A program made the translations under genes and the position numbers. A stretch of 51,909 nt of DNA from Plantago elongata (taxonomy: Eukaryota; Streptophyta; Magnoliopsida; Lamiales; Plantaginaceae): contig JAYMSP010000435.1 in assembly GCA_036897095.1 (NCBI GenBank), positions 1 to 51,909 of the forward strand. Reading direction: 5' to 3'. Numbering within the stretch: position 1 is the stretch's first letter; each line of letters opens with the position of its first letter. Shown piece after piece: positions 11,926 through 24,003 of this stretch. Below the pieces are notes generated by a model. That model made no database searches, was not told the origin of the DNA, and saw only the letters and a list, made by a program, of their open reading frames with translations.

Positions 11926-14900
11926 ATGATGGGAACGCCTCGTACGCCTCATAGGCGGGCTACCATGTCCAAGTAATTCCTCAGCTCTAGCATTGTTCTG
12001 TTACTAGAGAGCAATCAAATTTGTGATATGGTAAAAGCATCCATAGTAATGTGTTTCGTTAATGTGGTTGCAGTATGAACGTAAGAAGGACGAATGAGAC
12101 GATGAGGCTATTCATTACGACCTTTGTGGGAGTTATATTTGGCTTCTTTCTAGGGGTCTCCTTTCCTACAGTTTCATTAACAAAGGCATGTACTTTCTAG
12201 TTTCACCGTTGGTGCTTGTTAATGATATTTTGGTTTGGTGCAAGATCATTTAGCTTTTTGCATGGTTTATCTTTTTTCTCCAGCTAAATATACCAACTAG
12301 TATCTTTAATTCTATGGATCTTCCTTATACGGAGGACAAGTATTCGGGTCTCTCGACTCAAGCTTTGCTAAATGTTTGGTCTTCTCTCAAAGGCCGGAGA
12401 GGAATCCCGCACAAGTTCAATAAAACTAAGGTGAGCAAAATCATGCATGAGTCATCAATTTGCTAATTGTGAGTAGTCTTTGATTCGAAAGAATGTTCAC
12501 ATGCTTCACCCCTCTTATTAGGCACTTAGTGTTGGTTATAACATTCCTCTTAGTCATTAGGAATCATTCGGAAAGTTATCTGAAGCATCATTCAATGTGC
12601 TAATACCATTTGTGTGAGTGAAACTCTTTGAGGAATGTTAGTGTATCATACTATCACAGCTCTGTTCTGCAGATTCTATCTTAACCTCCCAGATTACTGA
12701 AGTACATCATGATTTTGTTGGTTTTAGCAACTTCAGTTGTTAATCTTACCAATTTTATAATGTAATTCTTGCTTTCCCAGTCTTACATGCCATCACGCGT
12801 ATTCGCGTAATGAGCTTCTTTAGAACTATCGGCCATCTCTCCAAACTCCAAAGATATGCTTTCATTCATGTGTAAAACATTACATTTGCTTGACCCTGTT
12901 ATTAATATGCAGATCTGGGTCCCAACCAATCCTCGAGGTGCTGAGAGATTACCACCTGGTATTGTAGTACCCGATTCTGATTTCTACACTCGCAGATTGT
13001 GGGGTCTCCCAGGTGAGGTGCGTGATTGAAAATTTCAAAATTTATTTTTGTAAATGGTCAATTTGTTGAATAATCGAGCAAGAACACATTGAACACTGAA
13101 TAGTCAGGCTTTCCCTACTCAACCATTAGGAAGAAGCAAAACTAAAACCTTTTTTCACTCTTCTAAGTTGTAAGTTGTAACACATGTGGTTATGTTGAGA
13201 TCACCACGTATGAACATACATTGAAAATACTATGATCAGAGCGTCTGAAAATTTAGAAAGGGAGAATTAAAATGATATATGCTAATGGGCTTTTATCATT
13301 GGTTGCACAGTTTATTTAGTACTGCTCACTAATTAGTCTGCTGCGTGGTATCGGGGTATTCAGGTTTAGGTACGAAAGCAGCTTGGTCATGGAGAAATAT
13401 GTTTATCTAGCAAATTTAAGTGGAAGGACTTACTTTATTATTAATCCCAATTTTGATTAAATGTATGGGGCTTTGCAGGACTTAATAGTTAAACCAAGAT
13501 ACCTTGTCACCTTTACTGTTGGAATTGCACAGAAAAACAACATTGATGCAGCAGTAAAGAAGGTAAGAAAACTCCCCTTTTCCATGTTCTGAATGGCTAC
13601 GCACTTGTTCTTTCACGAGTAGATGTGCTCATTGCCTGACAAAGTTCTTACAGTTGACAGAGAACTTCCAAGTCTTGTTGTTTCATTATGATGGCCGAAC
13701 AACTGAATGGGATGTATTTGAGTGGTCAAAACGTGCTATCCATGTGAGTGTGCGGAAGCAAACCAAATGGTAATAATAATAGTAAACTTCCCTGCCATCA
13801 TGTTGGTTTGAGAAAACAACATAGATGTGATTCTTTGTATCTTGCTAGGTGGTATGCAAAGCGTTTTTTGCACCCTGACATTGTGGCACCGTATGACTAT
13901 ATATTTATCTGGGATGAAGATCTGGGGGTAGAAAATTTCGACCCGGAAGGGTGAGTGAGCAGCAGTTTATAACTTGCTGTACTTTCTATAATTTTTGTTT
14001 TCTTAAAATAAATTTTAAATATCCCTGTGTTATTCTGAAAACTTCTTTTGGATACAAGTGCTTGCTAAACTTACATTCCTGGCAGATACATTAAACTGGT
14101 GAAGAAGCATGGATTAGATATTTCACAGCCTGGTTTATCGGCAGACAGTGGGATGACATGGCAGATGACAAAAAGGCGAGAGGATACTGAAGTTCACAAG
14201 TATGAACTTTGCCATCTTATACTTTATCATCATCTGTTTTTTTTCGTTATCATATGTTTATTATTTAAATTTTACTACTTCGCTTACAGGGACACAGAGG
14301 AACGATCAGGGTGGTGTACAGATCCTCATTTGCCACCATGTGCTGCGTACGTAGATCCATCTGTATTTGACGATTGGTTGCTAGTAATATTCATTTAATT
14401 GCCTGTTAGCTACAAAAGAATATTCTGAGTATCTTTCATGTGGTACAGATTTGTTGAAATCATGGCTCCCGTCTTTTCTCGTAGTGCATGGCGTTGTGTC
14501 TGGCACATGATTCAGGTACCGATACAGCGATACTCTCTATAATTTTTAACTCGTAAGCATGTGGCATAGAGCCTTATCGTGGAGACTTGAGAAGAACGAT
14601 ACACTTATCTGGGAAACTCTGGAAAACTGAGTTGTTGTCGTTGAATTTTGATTGTTGGCCTTGCTTTTAGTTTACATAATATGGAGCCAGTTTTATCTTC
14701 TTCTAATATATTTCTTACCTCACAATTAAGATGTCTGAGTGGTTTGTAATTATCACTTTGGAATATAAAATCTGAAAATTACTGGCATTTGCTACAGAAT
14801 GACTTGGTCCATGGATGGGGTCTTGATTTTGCTCTCAGAAGATGCGTGGAGGTAAAATTCTCCCTTCCATGCTATGAATCCTGCTTCCTCCTACACCGCA

Positions 14901-15449
14901 AGTCAGTAAATAATTCACTGTGCTCACTGCATCTTTTTGTAAAAGCAGCCAGCCCATGAAAAAATAGGCGTTGTTGATTCTCAGTGGATCGTGCACCAGA
15001 CTGTTCCTTCACTCGGTAACCAGGTATGTCCTGATATATCGTAATCATCTCAAGGGGATCAATATATTCACAAGTCCTAATTATTAAATTTTTTTCTTAT
15101 TTTTGGAAAAACTAATTGTTGTTACTTTTGTTACAGGGTAAGGCAGAAAAGGGCAAGGCGCCGTGGGAAGGGGTATGTGACAAATTATAAATCATCTAAA
15201 GTTTATTTCTTGTTCTAGAATCTAGACAGTGCATTTTTCGACCTCGCAAGTTCATTCATCTTGTGGTAATAGCTATCGAAGTGTTCTTTTATACGACTAC
15301 CTGTATCGTTTACACTTTCATTTATTTTTCAGGTTCGAGATAGGTGTAGAAACGAATGGACCATGTTTCAAGATCGCCTTATAGCAGCTGAGAAGTCGTA
15401 TTATGAGGCACTGGGAATGGACCCACCTAATTCAACACTCGTTAATTAA
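11926..15449 (+). CDS. DUF707 family type II membrane protein, 410 aa
   Basis: Fourteen exons: 11926-11972, 12074-12185, 12284-12430, 12913-13017, 13479-13562, 13654-13769, 13849-13950, 14086-14199, 14290-14346, 14449-14515, 14798-14851, 14949-15023, 15137-15172, 15333-15449. They join in phase to 411 codons including the stop; a second ATG follows directly at 11929. Residues 28-46 are one hydrophobic anchor (LFITTFVGVIFGFFLGVSF) after a basic N-terminus, which predicts a type II Golgi or ER protein. The large domain holds the DUF707 blocks IWVPTNPRGAERLPPGIV, LFHYDGRTTEWD, WWYAKRFLHPD, IWDEDLGVENF, ISQPGL, GWCTDPHLPPCAAFVE and VHGWGLDFALRRCVEPAHEK. Databases often carry the old label lysine-ketoglutarate reductase trans-splicing related, which says nothing about function. 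The DED motif and topology hint at a glycosyltransferase-like fold; that is inference. Intron 2 begins with GC, not GT. Confidence 0.93.
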
Positions 15450-16269
15450 GGAGGGAGTTTTGCTTAGAATTTTTGGCATCAGAACTAGTTTTGAAACTGT
15501 TGTATGTAACTCTGGCCTGTTATGTTAATTTTGCTCTTTAATGTATGAAGTAACTAATTGTAGAACACTGGCTTACAAGAATCAATCAACTGGAAATGAT
15601 ATACCCTACAGTACATACAATGGGGAGAGATCTTCCTAATTTCTCAGTTCAGTTCTTCTCCTCTTCCCCCCTTGTACCCATGTCAGACTCGCTTGGTCCC
15701 CATTGTCTCAATCTCTAATGTCCGTCTCCAAGAATGGTAGTGATGGAGGATTCTACTTTAGACAAGATGAGACGCATTGGCAGTAGTGGAGGTTTTCGTG
15801 GTGGAGTAAAATTATATAAATAATATAATTTTAATCGTTAGTCAAATAAACACTACAGGTATGGTATGAAAATTGTAGTAGTACCAACCACCTACTTGAT
15901 TCTATACTTTATTTACCACTAACTTTTCAGTTCAATGAATTTTTATTAATAAAAAATTCGTTACATAAATGCGTAACTTTTCAAACAATTTAACTGTTTG
16001 AGAAGCTAATCAAGTTGGCTTATTCAAAAAGAAAAACTACATAACCAGTTACATTTGAGTACCAGATATGCTAAATCCTCACAATCAAGGGGTCTCGTCA
16101 CTAGGTACAACCACTAGTGTGTACGGTACAACTTCAAGTCACAAACATTTCAAACCAGTGAAGTGAAAACTCTCAAAAATCAAATCTCCAAAAAATTTCA
16201 AATCTTTCTTCCGCTAAAAAATCCATTCACCCATCACCATCATTTCCCGCTTCGAAGCTTAATGCAACA
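15450..16269. other. Intergenic: DUF707 3' end and promoter of the coiled-coil gene
   Basis: Probable 3' UTR to about 15600, then AT-rich DNA with a small inverted-repeat-like stretch (TTTTTATTAATAAAAAA near 15941-15957). The last 130 bases look like a 5' leader. No gene was seen. Confidence 0.5.
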
Positions 16270-16883
16270 ATGGAGGAGCCTTCTTCACCGGACTACAACA
16301 ACCCCGACGAATGGGAGTTAGTAAACGACGCCGGATTCGTCTTCCACCGCAAGAAACGCTCGACTCTCGATCTTGCCGCCGCCCCTCAGCCACCGGATCC
16401 GGCGGCGGAGAGGAAACGCCGCCGACAGAGGAAGAAGAGGACGATTCTGAAGCTCAGGGAGAGGTTTCTGAGAGAGATTGCTCATTGGGAACTTTTGTCG
16501 AACACCTTGAAGGCGTTGGAGAATAGTGCTTCTCAGAGAGAAGAAAGTGTGAATCCTATGTCGTGTGATGCGCCTTCCAGCTCCGAAGAACCTTCGGAGT
16601 CGAATTCCGGTTTTCGGAGGATTGTGGATGATCTCGTTTGTCAGGTAGTGTTATGTCAGTTTGAAGGTTTTGACCTAGATTTGTGTGTACATGTTCTGAT
16701 TTGGAATACATTGATTTGCAGGTTGAGAAGCAGGAGGGAATAATTCGGGATGTGTCAAAATTATGCGACTTAGCTGAGGAACTATGCAGAGCAAGAGATG
16801 AAAGGCTGAAGCGGAAGTTTTCGGACCTGCTAGTTTGGGATCCATCACCAAGTGAGATCATGGGAGCTCTATGTGAACGGTAG
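16270..16883 (+). CDS. Small basic coiled-coil protein of unknown function, 178 aa
   Basis: Two exons, 16270-16644 and 16722-16883, with a 77-nt GT-AG intron in phase 0; 179 codons including the stop. I do not recognise a named domain. Residues 1-26 form an acidic, probably conserved N-terminal motif (NPDEWELVNDAGFVFHRKKR). Residues 48-57 (RKRRRQRKKR) look like a nuclear localisation signal. Residues 58-85 continue as an amphipathic helix. A Ser/Glu-rich linker lies near 95-113. The second exon encodes another helix (VEKQEGIIRDVSKLCDLAEE) and the C-terminal block FSDLLVWDPSPSEIMGALCE. The splice keeps one long reading frame and exon 1 is markedly GC-rich against its flanks, so a real gene is likely. 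It may be plant-specific; nuclear location is inference only. Confidence 0.75.
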
Positions 16884-18184
16884 ACGAATATCCTTAGTGC
16901 ATATCATTTAGCTAAACGGATTACTAAATCTTGAAGTTGATTTAAGTTAACCACAGGTTTTAAAAATTGTATCTTGTGTGTATTCTGCTGTAATGGTGCG
17001 GTTTCATTGATTGGTTCAGGTTGCTGTTTGTAAATGTAGTTTTCTAGATTTAGAAACGTGATTTTTAGTAGCTTGTGCAATGATTGAACAGCGAGTTATT
17101 TAAGGGTCCTCTGGTGCTCAAGAAATGAACTGTAGTTTGATGCTTATGTGCTGCCACAATTGCCTTGTGTTGTTGATTTGTTGATTCCAGGGATACCGAG
17201 TAGAGATCCTCTGTCGAATGCCTTGGGGGAAGGCTTAATTTGTCGTCTCTGTGTAGCAGATGTAATGTTAATCCTATTCATTGTCTTCTGAACCCCTAAC
17301 AAGAGCATCTAGATATGCTTATAGTAATTATAGTAGAGGGTGAATGGTTGATGGAGCTATTGATTGGTTTGTATTACACCTTTGACACAGTAGTCTTGGA
17401 TCTCAAGTGATACAATTAAACATCCCCCAAGAGGCCAAGAATGTCTGTGATCTAGTCATGTGTCCAAGCTTTTGGTGATAACTTGTCTGCTCAGGTTCAG
17501 TCATTTTCTGAATTTGAAACTTAATGATTGCCTATTTTACGTGCAGATTGCATTATCTTGAAACACAGTTGTGCTTACTGGGAATGTTTCTGCACTCTTC
17601 TTTTTATCCATGTCCAGAGGCTAAATCGTTGTTTTAGGAATAAGAACAAATATTCATCCGAAGCTCTTTTATTATAGTTAACGTAGTAGGGGCTCTTCAT
17701 CCTGTTGTCTGCTGCATCACATAAAAATAGATGTTTGTAATGTTCTCATGACATTTGGATGGGTGATATGACCTAGTTCCTGTAGTGATGTCTCAACTTC
17801 CATTGTTAATGTTCCTGCTTGATTGAAGTACTGACTGCTTGCTTATACAAAAGGTCCCATTATAATCTTTGTCAGGTTGTCCATGTCTCTTTCCTTAAAC
17901 AAATATTACTCTTCGGGATTGTTCCATTTTATCAGTGTTGATGACAATGTTCCAGTTCTCTGCCAATTTTCCAAAGCACTTTGCTCAATATCCTCAATCA
18001 AATTACTAACCAGTCTTGACAATCTTGGCAGTGATCATTCTGAAACTTTTTATTATTTTCATTGCAAGCAACAAGGATGTACAACGACTATTTCAAATGA
18101 AACCCAATCAAAAATAAGAGATGGAAAGATAATATTTTAAATATCGATCAACGATTATATTATAAACTCAAGCTATGGCTGGTG
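16884..18184. other. Intergenic between convergent genes
   Basis: 3' flanks of the coiled-coil gene (+) and glucuronokinase (-). The sequence is moderately T-rich and transcript-like (possible alternative 3' exons of the upstream gene), but no coding domain was recognised. An open frame at 17877-18140 has no family resemblance. Confidence 0.5.
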
Positions 18185-20755
18185 TTATTTTGACATAGTT
18201 GCAAGATCAATTTCATTCAGAATTGGGGGCATAACTTGAACTGGCTGGAAAATGAAACCAGCTTTACTGCATGCATCTTCCAAAAGCTTAGCTTGTGATG
18301 GTCCTTCAGGGCAGAATACGACTACAGCACCTCCACTGCCTGTAAATTTTGATGCTGCTCCAATCCGTCTAGCAACTTCAACCATCTCTATGTTCAGGGC
18401 TCCAAGTGCATCATCACCAAACATTTTTCTAAGCACACCACAAACTCGAGTCAGTACTCAATATGCTAATAGGAAATTATACTACAGGATTGAAGCATGG
18501 ACACACAAATAGATCAAAAGGATTCAATCTTTGCCAGGCCAATCAAATGCATGTTTGCAAGATAAGACAACGTATGGTGACAAAGAGTGATTAATAGTTT
18601 AATACACCCTTACCTTCGTAAGTCGAAGTTATGATTCATGAGGCTTGCAAATTTGGCATAATCCTTCTCAAATAGTGCAGCCCGTCCTTCCAGGGCAATA
18701 TTTGCAACATCTTCCATTGAAGATATAATGAATTTATCACCATCTAACCACCTCTGACGAACTGTACTATGTACCTGTAATGCAAGAATTCGTTCGATAT
18801 ATGATCTCAGATCTAGAAATGGTAGCCATTATGCACAAAATAAAAAATAAAGTGCTGGAGATAAGTACAGTTGACTGCAATTCTCTTCCCTAAAACTTAT
18901 ACAAAACATGCATCCTTAGAGAGCATACACGGTGAAACAATACCATCCATCCACATTGATATAGGTAAAATATGAATAAATTTATTTCTGCTTCATCCAT
19001 CAATCACCAAAAGTTACAAAACAGAAATAGATTTGTTATATTAACCATGCACATTTTCATCTACCTTTCTAGAGCATTTGATAAAATTGAGACTTGACGA
19101 GGACGCATATTACCTTGCCAGAATCACTCGGATTTTCGGCATAGACCAGATACAGAGGTGGAAGATGCTCAATATCAAGAGGTATATATTCACCGTACCC
19201 AAAGTCTTCCATATGTTTCTTGTTGAAGTCCTGATCAGAGATAACATCAAGATTACCATTTACGACAAAATCGATTTTTTTTGTTGCTATAGAAACAGAA
19301 TTGCTAGTTTCATCACATACCATATAGACAACTCCTCCATAAACCTGAGCTACTCTATCTTGGAGACCAGCAACAATACCGAGTTCCTTCTCTGCATTAA
19401 GGATGAGGTTTGGCCGGACCTCAACTCTTATCAAGTGCCTTACTTCATAAAAGTCAAGAAGGCAGCTAAGAGCAGCACATACAATTGCACTGGAACCAGA
19501 AAGTCCTGTCTGATATAAGAGAACTTTAATTAGGGCCATGACTGTAGAGACCAAAAATACATTTTCAAGAACACCACCAGTACGTCAAATGGATCACTAA
19601 TTTTGCAAATTAAGTCATTTACACCAAGCAAACTGAGACTATAACGGAAAGGGAACAAAATCAGTGAGACTTCCGAAATAAACTTTCAGATTTCATGTCG
19701 AGCATACCAGCTAGGTATGTACACAAAACAGTAAAATAGATAGAGCACTATGGACGACTCAGAATTTTCAGTTGAGCAGTTCATTATTAAGTGGTTCAAG
19801 GGGAATGAGAAGGTACAATGCCTAGATAACAAGTTATAGGTATTTGTTTAGTGAGTTCAAGCATTCGCAGGCACTTCAATTATCTGAGGTCCAGAGTAGT
19901 CAAGGCCAAAGTTGCACCAGGTTAAAGATAATTCACTTTCCATTCCTAACTCTAACCTAACTTACAAGAATGCAGATGAAATCTTATAACATCCATCTAT
20001 CTTACAAAAATGCCGGTCTAAGTTGTTATAACTTATAACATCTAGACATGCTTAATCTATCAGGCAAGGGAATATCAAACGACCAAGAGTAAAACTGAAA
20101 GGTTAAAAGTTCAACCTGGCGAGGGATGTTCGTATCGTAAGACAATGTGAAATTCCCCTCGTGCAAACTGATGCCACTATCCTTGCAATAATTATGAAAA
20201 ATTCTACAAATTGCCATCAACAAACGCACTCCTCCATAGTAACCATCGCTCTGCAACCGATGCACCTGTTACAAATAACATAACAATCAAATCATCAATC
20301 AACTTCCTTCATTGTTACACTCAGTCCATCTAGACCTCAAACAGATTCGAGCTGACAAAATTCAATCAAATCAATATGTTAAAACACCAAAACCACGCGA
20401 GGTGTGACATATATAACACCAGAAACCAAAATGCAGCTTAGCTAAATTCAACACATAATTAACAACGATCATTCAAACCCAAAATTGCATATCCACTTAA
20501 ACACCACCAGCCAACCATTGAAATCGGAATAAACAACAGTATACATACCAAATGTGGCAGAGACTCGAATTGCACGAGATCGTGAGTAGGATGAGGAAGG
20601 ATGGTGAGATCCTTAGAGGGTTCCAATTTGACCGAGGCATAAAAATTACCGAGGCTAAGTGAAATAGTGCGGCCATTATACACATCGCTCGGATTGCCCA
20701 GTAACCCGATTCGCGCGTAAGCTCTGTGCTCGACTACGCCTTTCTCACTCGCCAT
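18185..20755 (-). CDS. GLCAK: Glucuronokinase (GHMP kinase), 355 aa
   Basis: Six exons on the minus strand: 20755-20549, 20265-20116, 19509-19321, 19230-19114, 18774-18614, 18428-18185, all GT-AG and in phase (356 codons with stop). The enzyme phosphorylates D-glucuronic acid at C1 in the cytosol, in the myo-inositol oxygenation route to UDP-glucuronate for wall polysaccharides. The three GHMP blocks are visible: motif 1 ARIGLLGNPSDVYNGRT (residues 14-30), the ATP-binding motif 2 GLSGSSAIV (from residue 121), and motif 3 SKFTGSGGAVVVF near the C-terminus. Other blocks matching Arabidopsis GlcAK from memory are EKELGIVAGLQDRVAQVYGG and VYAENPSDSGKVHS. The start is the first ATG of a frame that is open but ATG-free upstream. 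The intron 19320-19231 is 90 nt and free of in-frame stops, so its retention would insert 30 residues. Confidence 0.95.
19231..19320 (-). other. Stop-free 90-nt intron inside glucuronokinase
   Basis: The intron starts GTATGTG and ends ATCAG. Its length is a multiple of three and it has no stop in the coding frame. It separates codons for VYGGVVYM from DFNKKHMED, where known plant glucuronokinases are continuous as I recall (VYGGLVHMDFSKEHM), so it is judged an intron. Retention would add a 30-residue loop (VCDETSNSVS...DVISDQ) between the Gln-rich helix and the substrate half. Confidence 0.8.
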
Positions 20756-20950
20756 TGTTGAATCGGGAAAATGTAATAGTGAAGCAGTGTCGAAAAATAA
20801 GGAAGAAAACCAGCGATTTTGAGTCCTGAAGAAATGAGAAATCGAAGAATTGGATGGACTCACCTGGGTAAATTGCACAATTTTACTCAACTTTTCACAT
20901 TTAGAGCTAAAATACCCAAACCCTTTTCAAACATCCTAAATCCAAACAAT

Positions 20951-20983
20951 TGGCCCAGCCCAGCCCAGCCCAGCCCAGCCCAC
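20951..20983 (-). promoter_or_regulatory. Array of site II (TGGGCY) motifs upstream of glucuronokinase
   Basis: Read on the minus strand, six overlapping TGGGCT/TGGGCC units in a 5-bp register lie about 200 bases before the start codon. TGGGCY is the plant site II element bound by TCP factors and common in promoters of growth and housekeeping genes. The motif run is seen directly; the regulatory role is inferred from family knowledge. It could also be simple pentanucleotide slippage. Confidence 0.5.
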
Positions 20984-23582
20984 TAACATGCATAAATAGG
21001 GCCGGTGCCGCATTGTTCCGAATTGATTTATTAGAAAAAATTCATTTCAAAGTCTACTAATTTTTCTTTTACTGTTTAGTATAAAATTAAAGTTGAATTG
21101 TTTACTTTCAAATTGAATTTTGTGTGGTATATTTGTACATAAAAATATAATTGAGTTGAACTTAACGTTAACGCACTTCTCTAAAAGGTTAGTTTTATAA
21201 TTTTACAAAGTTAGTTTATTGAATTTATTTATTTACTAACTAATGCATGTATAGTATTGGGCGGCCCAATCATGGTTAGAGGCTTGGCCACACGAAATCG
21301 AACTCTAAGTCCGACCATTGAAAAGAGATATAAAAATAAAATTTGGCTTCAAATTATATGGCTCTTTCTTGTACCCTCATCTACACGATTCGGCTACATC
21401 ATTGTGTGGAGTAGCAGTCCAAAATCCTAAAGACGAAAAAGAGAGTGACATGTGTGTTGTATTGTGCCCAAGGGCTGATGGCAGCGGACTTACCAACACC
21501 CTGTAACATTTCTTGTTCTCCTAATAGCTATTTAAGTGTTTTTTTATTACTTTCTCGGTTTTAAAATAAACCTCTTATTCATTATTGTTCAATAAAATAC
21601 AGTAAAATGGAATGTGAGTGTTATTATATGGAAAGATAATAAATAACGAATAAAAGTTGATATCAAGTTGATGAAATAAAAAATCAAACTACATTATTAA
21701 AATGTAGAAGAGAATATAAATTTATGAATAAAAGATCGATGGATAGACAATTTTTTTATGTTGTGTTAGTCAAGTGGTGGTATTATAGACTCTGATTACG
21801 GAAACTGGAAATGTGAAACTTTTATTCGGCAGGAGGATAGATTTCATGGTTGATTATCGAACTCCACGCTTATGTCATTTAGTGTGTAGTATTGGCGTAT
21901 CACGAAATATATCACAGTGACTTAAAACTCACAACAACTGGTGATCTTTCTGTCTTATGTTCATGGATGTTCCTAGACCAGCATCTTAAGTTTGCATTAC
22001 ACTGAAGTATGAACTCTACAAACAAATGCAGACAAAATATCGATGAACCACTTTATAGCCTTTCATGAAAAACAAAGGAGAAAATAGGTGTATTTGTTGT
22101 TAACTAGGTAAACTTCTTTGGACTTGTACATACATATGTTCCAAAAAAAGATAATTTATGTTCCCATAATTAAGGACAATAGATTATATAGAAATCATGA
22201 AACCTTATGCATATTTCCGGGTCAGGGCGAAGTCGGAAAATTCAAGTAGAGGGGCAAGTTAAGATTTCTTGTTAATTCAAAATTTATGAAAACATTATTA
22301 AAATCCAGAGAACTTAGAGAATCCTCCCTTGATTTAGTAATAGACTTAAATTATACTAGTCTTAAAGACATTACATAAGCTCTTACAAAATTTGGTGAAA
22401 GTTGTTGATTGCAGATTAAAAGTTTATGAATTCTTACACACAAAAGTGAGGTAAACTCAACTAATTTACTAGTAGAGCAATATTGTCTTTCTTTTCTCTT
22501 AATCTAGCATTGGGATAATTATAAAATTACAACTTTAATCATGATAGAAAGAAGGGAAATACTCCAAGCACTTGATATATCACTGTTGATAACTTCATTA
22601 AAAACTTTGATATACTCCCTTAATTTGCATATAAACTTTAAGCATCAATAAAAATATATATGGCCCATTCAAATATTAGATACATCCAAGCTATACAGTG
22701 TAACACAAGTTAGTTTCCATATAAAAATACAACATACACGTTATACTATGTTCTCTTCATTTGAACTGAATTGAACAAAATAACATGTAGGAGCTGAACT
22801 GTAGTATAAAAACTAAATAGAACTGAATTTAATTTAAATTGAAATTAATTGAGGAGGATCAATTTGCCCCCTTTGACACCTTACTTACTTTCGCCACTAA
22901 CCCTAGTGTTTCGAACTTGCTTAGTCAAACTCAAATTCATTCACAAAGTCTCTAAAAACATCTCTTGTGGATCATGCCTCTAACGTCATCTGAATTTATG
23001 TGGCTTCTAAGTTCTATCTCATTTATGCAGTTTTCATGGTATCACAAGGGGGGTCCCTGGGTGTATTGCGACTTCCCAAATTATGCGAGAGAGACTATTC
23101 AAATTACAAACAACTTGTTCAAAGAACTAGCCAGGAAGATTCATATATACCAAATTAGTCCCATTCTTCTAAAACATCACCTTCACATATATAAGTACAA
23201 AATATTCTTTGAGTTTATGATGTGGAGTTGAGAAAGTCAGTCATACTTAAATTAAGTAGGACCAAAGACAACAATGTTGGGCATGGAATGTAGCAAATGT
23301 TGCTAAACAAAGCCAAAGAATATGCCAGGAGAATAAATTTAATACTAGTAAATTTGTTGCGTAAGGAAATGATAAAGCCATTGATATTACCAAGGAAAGA
23401 TGCATGTAATTTTGCCATTTTGGTCAGCAGGCAAGAAACATAACCTCTGTTTTCCGCCACGATCTAAATCGTTCGGTCAATCCACAATCCACACACTTTA
23501 TGGTATACTAGTCCACTATTTCTGGACTACTTTCCACCTAAATTCAAAAGGTTACAGTTATTATTATTTCCACCAAAAATAT

Positions 23583-23699
23583 TTACTCAATCCGTCCGTC
23601 TTCAATGTAAATTTTTATTTATAATTTAATTAAACATTTTAATATACATATACAATTATTTTATTGTAAAAATTGGAACCGATTGATAGGAGGAAGTAA
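23583..23699. mobile_element. Short Stowaway-like MITE remnant
   Basis: The left end reads TACTCAATCCGTCCGTC and the right end, reverse complemented, reads TACTTCCTCC, with T-rich arms following on both sides. The element is about 117 bp with TA at both borders. This is the Tc1/mariner-type Stowaway pattern (CTCCCTCCGTCC termini and TA target), here diverged. Confidence 0.5.
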
Positions 23700-23729
23700 T
23701 GATGGAACAACCTCTTCGAGAATGAAGTA

Positions 23730-24003
23730 ATACTTCATCCGTTTCAACTTCATCTCCCGGAATTTTATTTTAATCCGTCTCAACTTCATTATCTCATTTG
23801 CTTAAATGAAAAATCTACATCATACTTTATACATTATATTTTCTATCTCTTACTTTATCTATGTGTTTTCAATTTTACTAATATATCTTTTATTTTATTT
23901 ATTATTTTATATATTTTAATACTTTTTATTTTATTATATTTATTTTTCTCTTAAAATTTATATTCGGATCTATAAGAAGATGAATTCGGAATGATGGGAG
24001 TAT
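23730..24003. mobile_element. Stowaway-like MITE
   Basis: Left terminus TACTTCATCCGTTTCAACTT; the right terminus reverse complemented begins TACTCCCATCATTCCGAATT, and both continue into TTCATCT. TA borders and an AT-rich core of about 270 bp fit Stowaway. The inverted repeats are imperfect, so the insertion is not recent. Confidence 0.65.

Noticed and set aside
17877-18140. 87-codon frame between the coiled-coil gene and glucuronokinase
   Set aside because: No recognisable motif; lies in the 3' flank of a gene with T-rich non-coding composition.
21548-21750. Possible degenerate Stowaway MITE (TACTTTCTCGG... to ...GATCGATGGATAG)
   Set aside because: Terminal repeats too diverged to support a separate call.
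21760-21880. A-box-like TAGTCAAGTGGT resembling a tRNA or SINE start
   Set aside because: The B box position shows no consensus and no flanking repeat was seen.
22965-23231. Frame preceded by a string like the retroelement primer site (ATGGTATCACA near 23037)
   Set aside because: No LTR or gag-like sequence around it; the short match is likely chance.
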